DNA of 64,000 nucleotides, from positions 1-64,000 of the forward strand of contig NZ_LVEJ01000032.1 of the NCBI RefSeq assembly GCF_001648775.1. The letters run 5' to 3'. A model generated the notes under the pieces. The model was not told the origin of the DNA. It saw nothing but the letters and a program-made list of their open reading frames with translations, and did not search any database. The first letter of the stretch is position 1. Every line of letters starts with the position of its first letter. Below are positions 36,804 through 45,612 of this stretch, piece by piece. This stretch comes from Pseudomonas fluorescens. GTDB taxonomy: Bacteria; Pseudomonadota; Gammaproteobacteria; Pseudomonadales; Pseudomonadaceae. The translations under genes and the position numbers were made by a program.

Positions 36804-36992
36804 GTTCCGCCTCCAAACAGGGGTTATCCGGATCTACAAGGCCCTCAGCCTAGATCGAAAGTGCCTCCGCCCTGCGTTCGAGTGTGCTTCCAGATGTTGC
36901 TTGCGCGTTGGCTCGCTGCTCACAGCTTCCCTCAAAAAAAACGATATACACTCAGGCCAATCTATAAAAACCGCCCACTGGGTAGCCTGCTC

Positions 36993-37907
36993 ATGATGAC
37001 CCTGCGTCAGATTCGACATTTCATCGCCGTGGCTGAAACCGGCTCGATCTCCGCGGCCGCGCAAACCGCATTCATTTCCCAATCGACCCTGACCCTGGCG
37101 ATCCAGCAACTGGAAGAGGAAATCGGTGTCAGCCTGTTCAGCCGTCACGCCAAAGGCATGACTCTTACGCATCAAGGTCATCAATTCCTACGCCAGGCGC
37201 ACTTGATTCTGGCAACCGTGGACAACGCCAAGCGCAGCTTGCAGCAGAGCACCGATCAGGTTGCAGGGCAGTTAATCATCGGCGTGACCAGCCTGGTGGC
37301 CGGGTATTACCTCGCAGATTTGCTCACGCGATTCCAACGCGCCTATCCCAACGTCGAAATTCGCGTAATGGAGGATGAACGGCCCTACATCGAGCATTTG
37401 CTGGTCAGTGGCGAGATCGATGTCGGTGTGCTGATCCTTTCCAATCTGGAAGATCGCCACGCCTTGCAGACCGAAGTGTTGACCCACTCGCCACATCGCT
37501 TGTGGCTCCCAGCCCAGCATCCACTGCTGGAACACGACAGCATCAACCTTGCCGACGTCGCTCGCGAGCCGCTGATTCAACTCAACGTCGATGAAATGGA
37601 TCGCAACGCACAGCGTTTCTGGCGCGGTTCCGGGCTGCAACCGAAAATCACTCTGAGAACCGCGTCCACCGAGGCCGTGCGAAGTCTGGTCGCCGCCGGT
37701 TTGGGCGTGTCGATCCAGCCCGACATGACTTACCGACCGTGGTCTCTGGAGGGCGACATCATCGAAGCGCGACCGATCGCCGATCTGAACCAGACCCTCG
37801 ACGTAGGCCTGGCCTGGCGCCGTGGCACCGCGCGGCCGGCGCTCGTCGACCCATTCCTCACCGTCGCTCGCGAGCAACCTCACGGCGGGCGCAAGCCATC
37901 TATTTAA
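36993..37907 (+). CDS. LysR family transcriptional regulator
   Basis: The product is 304 residues (MMTLRQIRHFIAVAETGSIS). The winged helix-turn-helix covers about residues 3-62 (AAAQTAFISQSTLTLAIQQLE), followed by the periplasmic-binding-like effector domain. I use ATG 36993 (303 residues if the next ATG is used); the open frame to 36861 adds 44 unlikely residues. It lies 101 bp upstream of, and in line with, the aminobutyraldehyde dehydrogenase gene, so it may regulate the polyamine/GABA block; the co-directional layout makes this less certain than a divergent one would. Confidence 0.92.
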   Translation: MMTLRQIRHFIAVAETGSISAAAQTAFISQSTLTLAIQQLEEEIGVSLFSRHAKGMTLTHQGHQFLRQAHLILATVDNAKRSLQQSTDQVAGQLIIGVTSLVAGYYLADLLTRFQRAYPNVEIRVMEDERPYIEHLLVSGEIDVGVLILSNLEDRHALQTEVLTHSPHRLWLPAQHPLLEHDSINLADVAREPLIQLNVDEMDRNAQRFWRGSGLQPKITLRTASTEAVRSLVAAGLGVSIQPDMTYRPWSLEGDIIEARPIADLNQTLDVGLAWRRGTARPALVDPFLTVAREQPHGGRKPSI

Positions 37908-38008
37908 TCGAACGCCACCTTCAGTATTTAGCATTTGTCGACCTCGGAGCCGCGCACTAGTCTTGCTGCATCTATAAGACGGTCGGCTCCCGGTATCTGG
38001 GAGCAACA

Positions 38009-39496
38009 ATGGCCACACAAGAAAAGAGATCGCGAAAAATGGCTGGCGCGCAAACCCCGATGTGTACCGCGTTGTTGATCGACGGCGAACTGGTCGCCGG
38101 AGAAGGTTTCGTCGAGCCGATCCTCAATCCGGCCACTGGCGAAATCCTCACGCACATCGCCGAGGCCAGCACCGAGCAGGTCGAAGCCGCGATCCTCGCG
38201 GCCCACCGCGCCTTTGCCGAGTGGTCGCGCACCACGCCGCAGCAACGTTCAAACCTGTTGCTGGACATCGCCAACGCCGTCGAAAAACACGCCGATCACC
38301 TCGCCCGCCTCGAATCGCTGAACTGCGGCAAGCCGCTGCACCTGGCACGTCAGGATGATCTGACCGCGACCGTCGATGTCTTCCGTTTCTTTGCCGGCGC
38401 CGTGCGTTGCCAGACCGGCCAACTCAGTGGCGAATACCTGCCGGGCTACACCAGCATGGTCCGTCGCGATCCGATTGGCGTGGTCGCCTCGATTGCGCCG
38501 TGGAATTACCCGATCATGATGGCCGCGTGGAAAATCGCCCCGGCCCTCGCCGCCGGCAACACGCTGGTGTTCAAACCGTCCGAACACACACCGCTGTCGA
38601 TCCTTGCACTGGCGCCAGCGCTGGCCGAAATCCTCCCGCGCGGGGTGATCAACATCATCTGCGGTGGCGGTGAAGGCGTCGGCAGCCACTTGGTCGGCCA
38701 CGCGAAAGTGCGCATGGTCTCGCTGACCGGCGATATCGTCACCGGGCAGAAAATCCTCCAGGCCGCCGCGAAAACCCTGAAACGCACACACCTCGAACTC
38801 GGCGGTAAAGCCCCGGTGATCGTCTGCAACGACGCCGACATTCAGGCCGTGGTCGACGGCGTGCGCACTTACGGCTACTACAACGCCGGGCAGGATTGCA
38901 CCGCCGCGTGCCGGATCTACGCGCAGGCCGGGATTCACGACAAATTGGTCGCCGAACTCGGCGCCGCCGTCAGCAGCCTGCGCTTCGCCGGAAAACGTGA
39001 CGCCGACAACGAGATCGGTCCGCTGATCAGCACCCGCCAGCGCGACCGCGTCGCCAGTTTCGTCGAACGCGCCCTCGGCCAGCCGCACATTGAACGCGTG
39101 ACCGGTGCAGCCGTGCACTCCGGCGCCGGTTTCTACTATCAACCGACGCTGCTCGCCGGTTGCAAACAGACTGACGAAATCGTCCAGCGCGAAGTGTTCG
39201 GCCCGGTGGTCACCGTGACCCGTTTTGACGAACTCTCGCAGGCCGTCGACTGGGCTAACGATTCGGAATACGGCCTCGCCTCGTCGGTGTGGACACAGAA
39301 TCTGGACAAAGCGATGCAGGTCGCAGCGCGTTTGCAGTACGGCTGCACGTGGATCAACAGCCATTTCATGCTCGTCAGTGAGATGCCCCACGGCGGGCTG
39401 AAACGCTCCGGTTACGGCAAAGACTTATCCAGTGATTCGCTGCAGGACTACAGCGTGGTGCGGCACATCATGGCCCGCCACGGCCAGCATCTCTGA
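38009..39496 (+). CDS. Gamma-aminobutyraldehyde dehydrogenase (aldehyde dehydrogenase family), copy 1
   Basis: It likely oxidises 4-aminobutyraldehyde from putrescine breakdown to GABA with NAD. The 495-residue product has the ALDH motifs: APWNYPIMMAAWKIAPALAAG, the general base in LELGGKAPVIVC, the catalytic cysteine in YNAGQDCTAACRIYA, and EVFGPVVTVTRF. It resembles PatD/YdcW. An extra basic stretch (about 17 residues) precedes the homology to copy 2 at 43963. GGAG lies six bases before the ATG. Other omega-amino aldehydes are possible substrates. Confidence 0.88.
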   Translation: MATQEKRSRKMAGAQTPMCTALLIDGELVAGEGFVEPILNPATGEILTHIAEASTEQVEAAILAAHRAFAEWSRTTPQQRSNLLLDIANAVEKHADHLARLESLNCGKPLHLARQDDLTATVDVFRFFAGAVRCQTGQLSGEYLPGYTSMVRRDPIGVVASIAPWNYPIMMAAWKIAPALAAGNTLVFKPSEHTPLSILALAPALAEILPRGVINIICGGGEGVGSHLVGHAKVRMVSLTGDIVTGQKILQAAAKTLKRTHLELGGKAPVIVCNDADIQAVVDGVRTYGYYNAGQDCTAACRIYAQAGIHDKLVAELGAAVSSLRFAGKRDADNEIGPLISTRQRDRVASFVERALGQPHIERVTGAAVHSGAGFYYQPTLLAGCKQTDEIVQREVFGPVVTVTRFDELSQAVDWANDSEYGLASSVWTQNLDKAMQVAARLQYGCTWINSHFMLVSEMPHGGLKRSGYGKDLSSDSLQDYSVVRHIMARHGQHL

Positions 39497-39579
39497 CTAC
39501 GCTAATAACAAGCCGCCAACGGCATGCTGCACCGCGTTCACAACTGCCCCGACCATAATTTAAAGAAGAGGGTTCAACC

Positions 39580-40731
39580 ATGTTCGTGCACAAGACCGCA
39601 CTGCTCAGTGCAATCACCACGGCCCTGCTGGCCAGCGCCAGCCTTTCAGCTGCCGAGCCGCTCAAGGCTGTCGGCGCTGGCGAAGGTCAGCTGGATATCG
39701 TTGCGTGGCCGGGTTACATCGAACGTGGCGAGAGCGATAAAGCCTACGACTGGGTCACCGGTTTCGAAAAAGAAACCGGTTGCAAGGTCAACGTGAAGAC
39801 AGCGGCCACCTCTGACGAAATGGTCAGCCTGATGGCCAAGGGCGGTTACGATCTGGTCACCGCGTCGGGCGATGCGTCGTTGCGATTGATCGTCGGCAAG
39901 CGTGTGCAACCGATCAACACTGCGTTGATCCCGAACTGGAACACCCTCGACCCACGCCTCAAAGACGCGCCGTGGTACGTAGTCAACAACCAGACTTACG
40001 GCACCCCGTATCAGTGGGGCCCGAACGTGTTGATGTACAACACCAACGTATTCAAGACCGCACCGACCAGTTGGAGCGTGGTGTTCGCCGCGCAGAATCT
40101 GCCCGACGGCAAGCCGAACAAGGGCCGCGTGCAGGCCTACGACGGCCCGATCTATATCGCCGATGCGGCGCTGTATCTGAAATCGACCAAGCCTGAATTG
40201 GGTATCAAGGATCCATACCAACTCACCGAAGATCAGTACAAAGCCGTGCTCGACCTGTTGCGCGCGCAGCAGCCACTGATCCACCGCTACTGGCACGACA
40301 CCACGGTGCAGATGAGCGACTTCAAAAACGAAGGCGTGGTGGCGTCGAGCGCATGGCCGTATCAGGTCAACGGTTTGATGAACGAGAAGCAGCCGATCGC
40401 GTCGACCATTCCGAAAGAAGGCGCCACGGGTTGGGCTGATACCACCATGTTGCACGCCGAGGCCAAGCACCCGAACTGCGCGTACAAGTGGATGGACTGG
40501 TCGCTGAAACCGAAAGTCCAGGGTGATGTGGCGGCGTGGTTTGGTTCGTTGCCGGCGGTGCCAGCGGCGTGCAAGGAGAGCGAATTGCTTGGCGCTGAAG
40601 GCTGCAAGACCAACGGTTTCGACCAGTTCGACAAGATCGCCTTCTGGAAAACCCCGCAGGCTGAAGGTGGCAAGTTTGTGCCGTATAGCCGCTGGACTCA
40701 GGACTACATCGCGATCATGGGCGGCCGTTAA
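39580..40731 (+). CDS. Polyamine ABC transporter substrate-binding protein (YdcS-like)
   Basis: The product is 383 residues with a Sec signal peptide ending SLSAA at about residue 24. The mature protein follows the PotD/PotF/YdcS pattern: LDIVAWPGYIERGE, EKETGCKVNVKTAATSDEM, YDLVTASGDASLRLI, YGTPYQWGPNVLMYN and WPYQVNGLM. It should capture putrescine or a related polyamine in the periplasm for the ATPase and two permeases that follow. A possible Hfq/Crc motif AATAACAA lies at 39504-39511. Confidence 0.92.
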   Translation: MFVHKTALLSAITTALLASASLSAAEPLKAVGAGEGQLDIVAWPGYIERGESDKAYDWVTGFEKETGCKVNVKTAATSDEMVSLMAKGGYDLVTASGDASLRLIVGKRVQPINTALIPNWNTLDPRLKDAPWYVVNNQTYGTPYQWGPNVLMYNTNVFKTAPTSWSVVFAAQNLPDGKPNKGRVQAYDGPIYIADAALYLKSTKPELGIKDPYQLTEDQYKAVLDLLRAQQPLIHRYWHDTTVQMSDFKNEGVVASSAWPYQVNGLMNEKQPIASTIPKEGATGWADTTMLHAEAKHPNCAYKWMDWSLKPKVQGDVAAWFGSLPAVPAACKESELLGAEGCKTNGFDQFDKIAFWKTPQAEGGKFVPYSRWTQDYIAIMGGR

Positions 40732-40757
40732 GTCCGGGAACAACTCGGTCGGGCTCC

Positions 40758-40895
40758 CTTTCCCCCTCTCCCCCCTGGGGGAGAGGGCTGGGGTGAGGGG
40801 GTAGCTTTTGACCTTGCTCTTGACCTCAGAGCAATGGCCAATAAAGCCACCCTCACCCCCCGCCCTCTCCCGGAGGGAGAGGGAGCTAAAAGCGG
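40758..40895. repeat. Two facing C-rich repeat ends
   Basis: CCCCCTCTCCCCCCTGGGGGAGAGGGCTGGGGTGAGGGGG (first arm, here split: 40762-40801) faces CCCTCACCCCCCGCCCTCTCCC at about 40851-40872 plus GGAGGGAGAGGGAG. These are the same C-rich ends that bound the arrays at 16.8 and 24.4 kb, here with no tandem expansion. The pair sits inside the transporter operon between the binding-protein and ATPase genes, where a hairpin could lower downstream expression. Confidence 0.8.
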
Positions 40896-41009
40896 ATCGC
40901 ATCTCGTCCGCCGAATGTGTGAGCCAAGCAAACCGTAAAACGATTCAGATTTTTCAGAAGTCCAGGCAGGGCCGCTGCGACGGCCTTCGCCTTTTTGGAG
41001 CACCGCACC

Positions 41010-42047
41010 ATGACGCTTGCAGTCCAGTTCACCAACGTTTCCCGGCAGTTCGGCGATGTAAAAGCCGTTGACCGGGTTTCCATCGATATCGAGGACGGCG
41101 AGTTCTTTTCCATGCTCGGCCCTTCCGGCTCGGGCAAAACCACCTGCCTGCGCCTGATCGCCGGGTTCGAACAACCGAGCGCCGGCTCGATTCGCATTCA
41201 CGGCGCTGAAGCGGCCGGGTTGCCGCCGTATCAACGTGACGTCAACACGGTGTTTCAGGATTACGCGCTGTTCCCGCACATGAACGTCCTCGACAATGTC
41301 GCTTACGGATTAAAGGTCAAAGGCGTCGGCAAAACCGAGCGGCACAAACGCGCCGAAGAAGCTTTGGACATGGTCGCCCTCGGCGGTTACGGCGCGCGCA
41401 AACCGGTGCAGTTGTCCGGCGGTCAGCGCCAACGTGTCGCCCTCGCCCGCGCCTTGGTCAATCGTCCGCGGGTGCTGTTGCTCGATGAGCCTTTGGGCGC
41501 GCTCGACCTGAAACTGCGCGAACAAATGCAAAGCGAATTGAAGAAGCTGCAACGCCAGCTCGGCATCACTTTCATCTTCGTCACCCACGATCAAACCGAA
41601 GCGCTGTCGATGTCCGACCGCGTCGCCGTGTTTAACAAGGGCCGCATCGAACAAGTCGACACGCCGCGCAATCTGTACATGAAACCGACCACCACATTTG
41701 TCGCTGAGTTCGTCGGCACCTCGAACGTGATTCGTGGCGATCTGGCCCGTGAAATCAGCGGTCACCCGCAGCCGTTTTCGATCCGCCCGGAGCACGTTCG
41801 TTTCGCCGAAGGCCCACTGGCCAGTCATGAAATTGAAGTCAGCGGCCTGCTCCACGACATCCAATACCAAGGCAGCGCCACGCGTTATGAATTGAAGCTG
41901 GAAAACGGCCAGACCCTGAGCATCAGCCACGCCAACAATCAGTGGATCGACAGCAGCGCGCAGCATCAGACCGGCCAGCGTCTGAGCGCACGTTGGGCGC
42001 GGGAAGCGATGATTGCGCTGCACGACACCGTGGCGAGCGGGGTGTGA
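41010..42047 (+). CDS. Polyamine ABC transporter ATP-binding protein (YdcT/PotA-like)
   Basis: The product is 345 residues. Walker A is GPSGSGKTT, the signature LSGGQRQRVALARAL, Walker B VLLLDEPLGALD, and the switch histidine FVTHDQTEAL. A C-terminal TOBE regulatory domain covers about 260-340. ATG 41010 has GGAG nine bases upstream, better than TTG 40995. The next permease begins one base after its stop. Confidence 0.95.
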   Translation: MTLAVQFTNVSRQFGDVKAVDRVSIDIEDGEFFSMLGPSGSGKTTCLRLIAGFEQPSAGSIRIHGAEAAGLPPYQRDVNTVFQDYALFPHMNVLDNVAYGLKVKGVGKTERHKRAEEALDMVALGGYGARKPVQLSGGQRQRVALARALVNRPRVLLLDEPLGALDLKLREQMQSELKKLQRQLGITFIFVTHDQTEALSMSDRVAVFNKGRIEQVDTPRNLYMKPTTTFVAEFVGTSNVIRGDLAREISGHPQPFSIRPEHVRFAEGPLASHEIEVSGLLHDIQYQGSATRYELKLENGQTLSISHANNQWIDSSAQHQTGQRLSARWAREAMIALHDTVASGV

Positions 42048-42048
42048 C

Positions 42049-42984
42049 ATGAGCACGCTCGCGATGACAACATCGCCGCCGTTGCGCAGGTTTTCCAACC
42101 TGCTCTACCGCAAGCCGAACCTGTATCTGTCGATGCTGCTGGTGCCGCCATTGCTGTGGTTTGGCGCGATCTACCTCGGCTCGCTGCTGGTGCTGTTGTG
42201 GCAGGGTTTCTACACCTTCGACGACTTCACCATGGCGGTCACCCCTGACCTGACCCTGGCCAATTTCGCCGCGCTGTTTCAGCCGTCGAACTTCGACATC
42301 ATCCTGCGCACGCTGAGCATGGCCATCGTCGTGTCGATCGCCAGCGCCATCGTCGCCTTCCCGATCGCCTATTACATGGCGCGCTACACCACGGGCAAAA
42401 CCAAGGCGTTTTTCTACATCGCCGTGATGATGCCGATGTGGGCCAGTTACATCGTCAAGGCGTATGCGTGGACGTTGCTGCTGGCCAAGGGCGGCGTGGC
42501 GCAGTGGTTCGTGCAGCACTTGGGATTGGAGCCGGTTTTGCAGTTCATCTTGGGGATTCCCGGGGTGGGCGGCAGCACCTTGTCGACCTCGCATCTGGGG
42601 CGATTCATGGTGTTTGTGTACATCTGGCTGCCGTTCATGATCCTGCCGATTCAGGCGTCGCTGGAACGTCTGCCGCCATCGCTGTTGCAGGCCTCCGCTG
42701 ACCTTGGCGCCAAGCCGCGTCAGACCTTTATGCAGGTGATTTTGCCGCTGTCGATTCCGGGCATCGCGGCGGGTTCGATCTTCACGTTTTCGCTGACCTT
42801 GGGTGACTTCATCGTGCCGCAACTGGTCGGCCCGCCGGGCTACTTCGTCGGCAGCATGGTGTACGCGCAGCAAGGTGCGATTGGCAATATGCCGATGGCG
42901 GCGGCGTTCACGCTGGTGCCGATTGTGTTGATCGCGGTGTACCTGTCCATCGTCAAACGACTGGGGGCTTTCGATGCGCTCTGA
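42049..42984 (+). CDS. Polyamine ABC transporter permease 1 (YdcU/PotB-like)
   Basis: The product is 311 residues with six predicted membrane helices and the EAA loop near ASADLGAKPRQTFMQVILPLSIPGI, which contacts the ATPase. The N-terminus before TM1 (about 30 residues) is cytoplasmic. The start at ATG 42049 overlaps the end of the ATPase gene region by none and lies one base beyond its stop; the next permease overlaps its 3' end by 11 bp. Confidence 0.94.
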   Translation: MSTLAMTTSPPLRRFSNLLYRKPNLYLSMLLVPPLLWFGAIYLGSLLVLLWQGFYTFDDFTMAVTPDLTLANFAALFQPSNFDIILRTLSMAIVVSIASAIVAFPIAYYMARYTTGKTKAFFYIAVMMPMWASYIVKAYAWTLLLAKGGVAQWFVQHLGLEPVLQFILGIPGVGGSTLSTSHLGRFMVFVYIWLPFMILPIQASLERLPPSLLQASADLGAKPRQTFMQVILPLSIPGIAAGSIFTFSLTLGDFIVPQLVGPPGYFVGSMVYAQQGAIGNMPMAAAFTLVPIVLIAVYLSIVKRLGAFDAL

Positions 42985-43798
42985 TTCTTCATCACAAGGG
43001 CATGCCTCTCTAGGCCTGAAAATCGCAGCGTGGGGCGGGTTGGTGTTTCTGCACTTTCCGATCCTGATCATCTTCCTTTATGCCTTCAACACCGAAGAGG
43101 CCGCGTTCAGCTTTCCGCCAAAGGGTTTCACGTTGCACTGGTTCAGCGTGGCGTTTTCGCGGCCGGATGTTCTGGAGTCGATCAAGCTCTCATTGCAGAT
43201 CGCAGCGATCGCCACGTTGATTGCGATGGTGCTTGGCACGCTCGCCTCGGCAGCGCTGTATCGCCGCGACTTCTTCGGCAAACAGGGCATTTCGCTGATG
43301 CTGATCTTGCCGATTGCGCTGCCGGGGATCATCACCGGGATCGCGCTGCTGGCGACGTTCAAGACGCTGGGCATCGAGCCGGGGATGTTCACCATCATCG
43401 TCGGCCACGCGACCTTCTGCGTGGTGATCGTCTACAACAACGTCATTGCCCGCCTGCGCCGCACTTCGCACAGTTTGATCGAGGCCTCGATGGACCTCGG
43501 CGCCGATGGCTGGCAGACCTTTCGCTACATCATCCTGCCAAATCTCGGCTCGGCGTTGCTCGCCGGTGGCATGTTGGCGTTTGCGCTGTCGTTCGACGAA
43601 ATCATCGTCACCACGTTCACCGCCGGGCATGAGCGCACGTTGCCGTTGTGGTTGCTCAACCAACTGAGCCGGCCACGGGATGTGCCGGTGACCAACGTCG
43701 TCGCCATGCTGGTGATGATGGTGACGATGCTGCCGATCCTCGGCGCGTACTACCTGACGCGCGGTGGCGAGAGCGTTGCCGGTAGCGGCGGTAAATAG
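42974..43798 (+). CDS. Polyamine ABC transporter permease 2 (YdcV/PotC-like)
   Basis: The product is 274 residues with six helices and the EAA loop EASMDLGADGWQTFRYIILP. With permease 1 it forms the membrane channel of the importer. Overlap with permease 1 by 11 bp shows translational coupling. A REP pair follows, separating it from the second dehydrogenase gene. Confidence 0.94.
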   Translation: MRSDSSSQGHASLGLKIAAWGGLVFLHFPILIIFLYAFNTEEAAFSFPPKGFTLHWFSVAFSRPDVLESIKLSLQIAAIATLIAMVLGTLASAALYRRDFFGKQGISLMLILPIALPGIITGIALLATFKTLGIEPGMFTIIVGHATFCVVIVYNNVIARLRRTSHSLIEASMDLGADGWQTFRYIILPNLGSALLAGGMLAFALSFDEIIVTTFTAGHERTLPLWLLNQLSRPRDVPVTNVVAMLVMMVTMLPILGAYYLTRGGESVAGSGGK

Positions 43799-43823
43799 AT
43801 TACGGGAAGAACCGAGATCAAAT

Positions 43824-43913
43824 GTGGGAGCGAGCTTGCTCGCGAAGAGGCCGGCACAGCCAGCATCTCCGGTGACTGACACACCGCTTTCGCGAGCAAG
43901 CTCGCTCCCACAG
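43824..43913. repeat. Inverted REP pair
   Basis: REP cores at 43824-43846 and 43889-43913 lie between the last permease gene and the second dehydrogenase gene and may end the importer transcript. Confidence 0.9.
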
Positions 43914-43962
43914 GGTTCTCGATTCGGCCAGAACAATAAAAGTGTTAGTGAGGACAACAGAC

Positions 43963-45387
43963 ATGCAAACCAAACTCTTGATCAACGGCCAACTCATCAA
44001 CGGCGAAGGCCCGGCGCAACCGGTGCTCAACCCGTCGCTTGGCGAAGTGCTGGTAGAGATCAACGAAGCCACTGAAGCCCAGGTCGATGCCGCCGTACGC
44101 GCCGCCGACAACGCTTTCCCCGAGTGGTCGCAAACCGCGCCGAAAGATCGCTCGCTGTTGCTGCTCAAACTGGCCGACGCCATCGAAGCCCACGGCGAAG
44201 AACTGGCCAAACTCGAATCTGACAACTGCGGCAAACCCTACAGCGCCGCGCTCAACGACGAGATCCCGGCGATTGCCGACGTGTTCCGCTTCTTCGCCGG
44301 CGCCAGCCGTTGCATGAGCGGCTCGGCCGCAGGCGAATACCTGCCCGGCCATACCTCAATGATCCGTCGCGACCCGGTCGGCGTGATTGCCTCCATCGCG
44401 CCATGGAACTACCCGCTGATGATGGTCGCCTGGAAAATTGCCCCGGCGCTGGCCGCGGGTAATACCGTAGTGCTCAAGCCGTCGGAACAAACCCCGCTGA
44501 CCGCGTTGCGTCTGGCCGAACTGGCGTCGGAAATCTTCCCGGCCGGTGTACTCAATCTGGTATTTGGTCGCGGTCCTACCGTCGGCAGTCCGTTGGTTAC
44601 CCATCCGAAAGTGCGCATGGTTTCGCTGACCGGGTCCATCGCGACGGGCGCCAACATCATTTCCAGCACCGCTGACAGCGTTAAACGCATGCACATGGAA
44701 CTGGGTGGCAAGGCGCCGGTGATCATTTTCGACGACGCTGATATCGATGCAGCGGTTGAAGGCATTCGTACCTTTGGTTTTTACAACGCCGGGCAGGATT
44801 GCACCGCCGCGTGCCGGATCTATGCGCAGCAAGGCATCTACGACAAGTTCGTCGAGAAGCTCGGCGCGGCGGTCAGCAGCATCAAGTACGGCTTGCAGGA
44901 TGATCCGTCGACCGAACTGGGGCCGTTGATCACCGCGCAACATCGCGACCGCGTTGCCGGGTTTGTCGAACGCGCCGTGGCGCAGCCGCACATTCGTTTG
45001 ATCACTGGCGGCAAGGCTGTTGATGGCAATGGTTTCTTCTTCGAGCCGACGGTGTTGGCCGATGCCCAGCAGGACGACGAAATCGTCCGCCGCGAAGTGT
45101 TTGGGCCGGTGGTTTCGGTGACCAAATTCACCGATGAAGCGCAGGCGCTGGAATGGGCCAACGATTCGGACTACGGCCTCGCTTCCTCGGTGTGGACAGC
45201 GGATGTAGGACGCGCGCATCGCATCTCGGCACGCTTGCAGTACGGCTGCACTTGGGTGAATACGCACTTCATGCTCGTCAGCGAAATGCCCCATGGCGGT
45301 CAGAAATTGTCTGGTTACGGGAAGGACATGTCCATGTATGGGCTGGAGGACTACACCACCGTTCGGCATGTGATGTTCAAGCACTAA
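43963..45387 (+). CDS. Gamma-aminobutyraldehyde dehydrogenase (aldehyde dehydrogenase family), copy 2
   Basis: The product is 474 residues, close to the standard PatD length. It shows the same motif set as copy 1 (APWNYPLMMVAWKIAPALAAG, MELGGKAPVIIF, YNAGQDCTAACRIYA, EVFGPVVSVTKF) and is nearly collinear with it. ATG 43963 has AGGA upstream and is preferred over GTG 43942. AACAATAA at 43932-43939 matches the Hfq/Crc-target motif just ahead of the ribosome site. Together the two copies may handle different omega-amino aldehydes, or be redundant. Confidence 0.9.
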   Translation: MQTKLLINGQLINGEGPAQPVLNPSLGEVLVEINEATEAQVDAAVRAADNAFPEWSQTAPKDRSLLLLKLADAIEAHGEELAKLESDNCGKPYSAALNDEIPAIADVFRFFAGASRCMSGSAAGEYLPGHTSMIRRDPVGVIASIAPWNYPLMMVAWKIAPALAAGNTVVLKPSEQTPLTALRLAELASEIFPAGVLNLVFGRGPTVGSPLVTHPKVRMVSLTGSIATGANIISSTADSVKRMHMELGGKAPVIIFDDADIDAAVEGIRTFGFYNAGQDCTAACRIYAQQGIYDKFVEKLGAAVSSIKYGLQDDPSTELGPLITAQHRDRVAGFVERAVAQPHIRLITGGKAVDGNGFFFEPTVLADAQQDDEIVRREVFGPVVSVTKFTDEAQALEWANDSDYGLASSVWTADVGRAHRISARLQYGCTWVNTHFMLVSEMPHGGQKLSGYGKDMSMYGLEDYTTVRHVMFKH

Positions 45388-45399
45388 GCCTTTAAAAGC

Positions 45400-45464
45400 T
45401 TCGCGAGCAAGCTCGCTCCCACATTGAAATGCAATCCCCTGTGGGAGCGAGCTTGCTCGCGAAG
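45400..45464. repeat. Inverted REP pair
   Basis: REP cores at 45400-45422 and 45441-45463 lie just past the second dehydrogenase stop and may end its transcript. The 148 bp to the permease gene carry AACAATAA (45524-45531). Confidence 0.9.
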
Positions 45465-45612
45465 GCGTCACCCCCGGCTTCAAGGCAGAAACCGGCTCTG
45501 CGCACCACCAGGATTCAATACCTAACAATAACTACCGAACCGGGCGGCGCCCACAAAGCCCCGCCACGGCCTCGGCCATCCGAAATCTGCCGATTTCACG
45601 GAGCAAACACAC

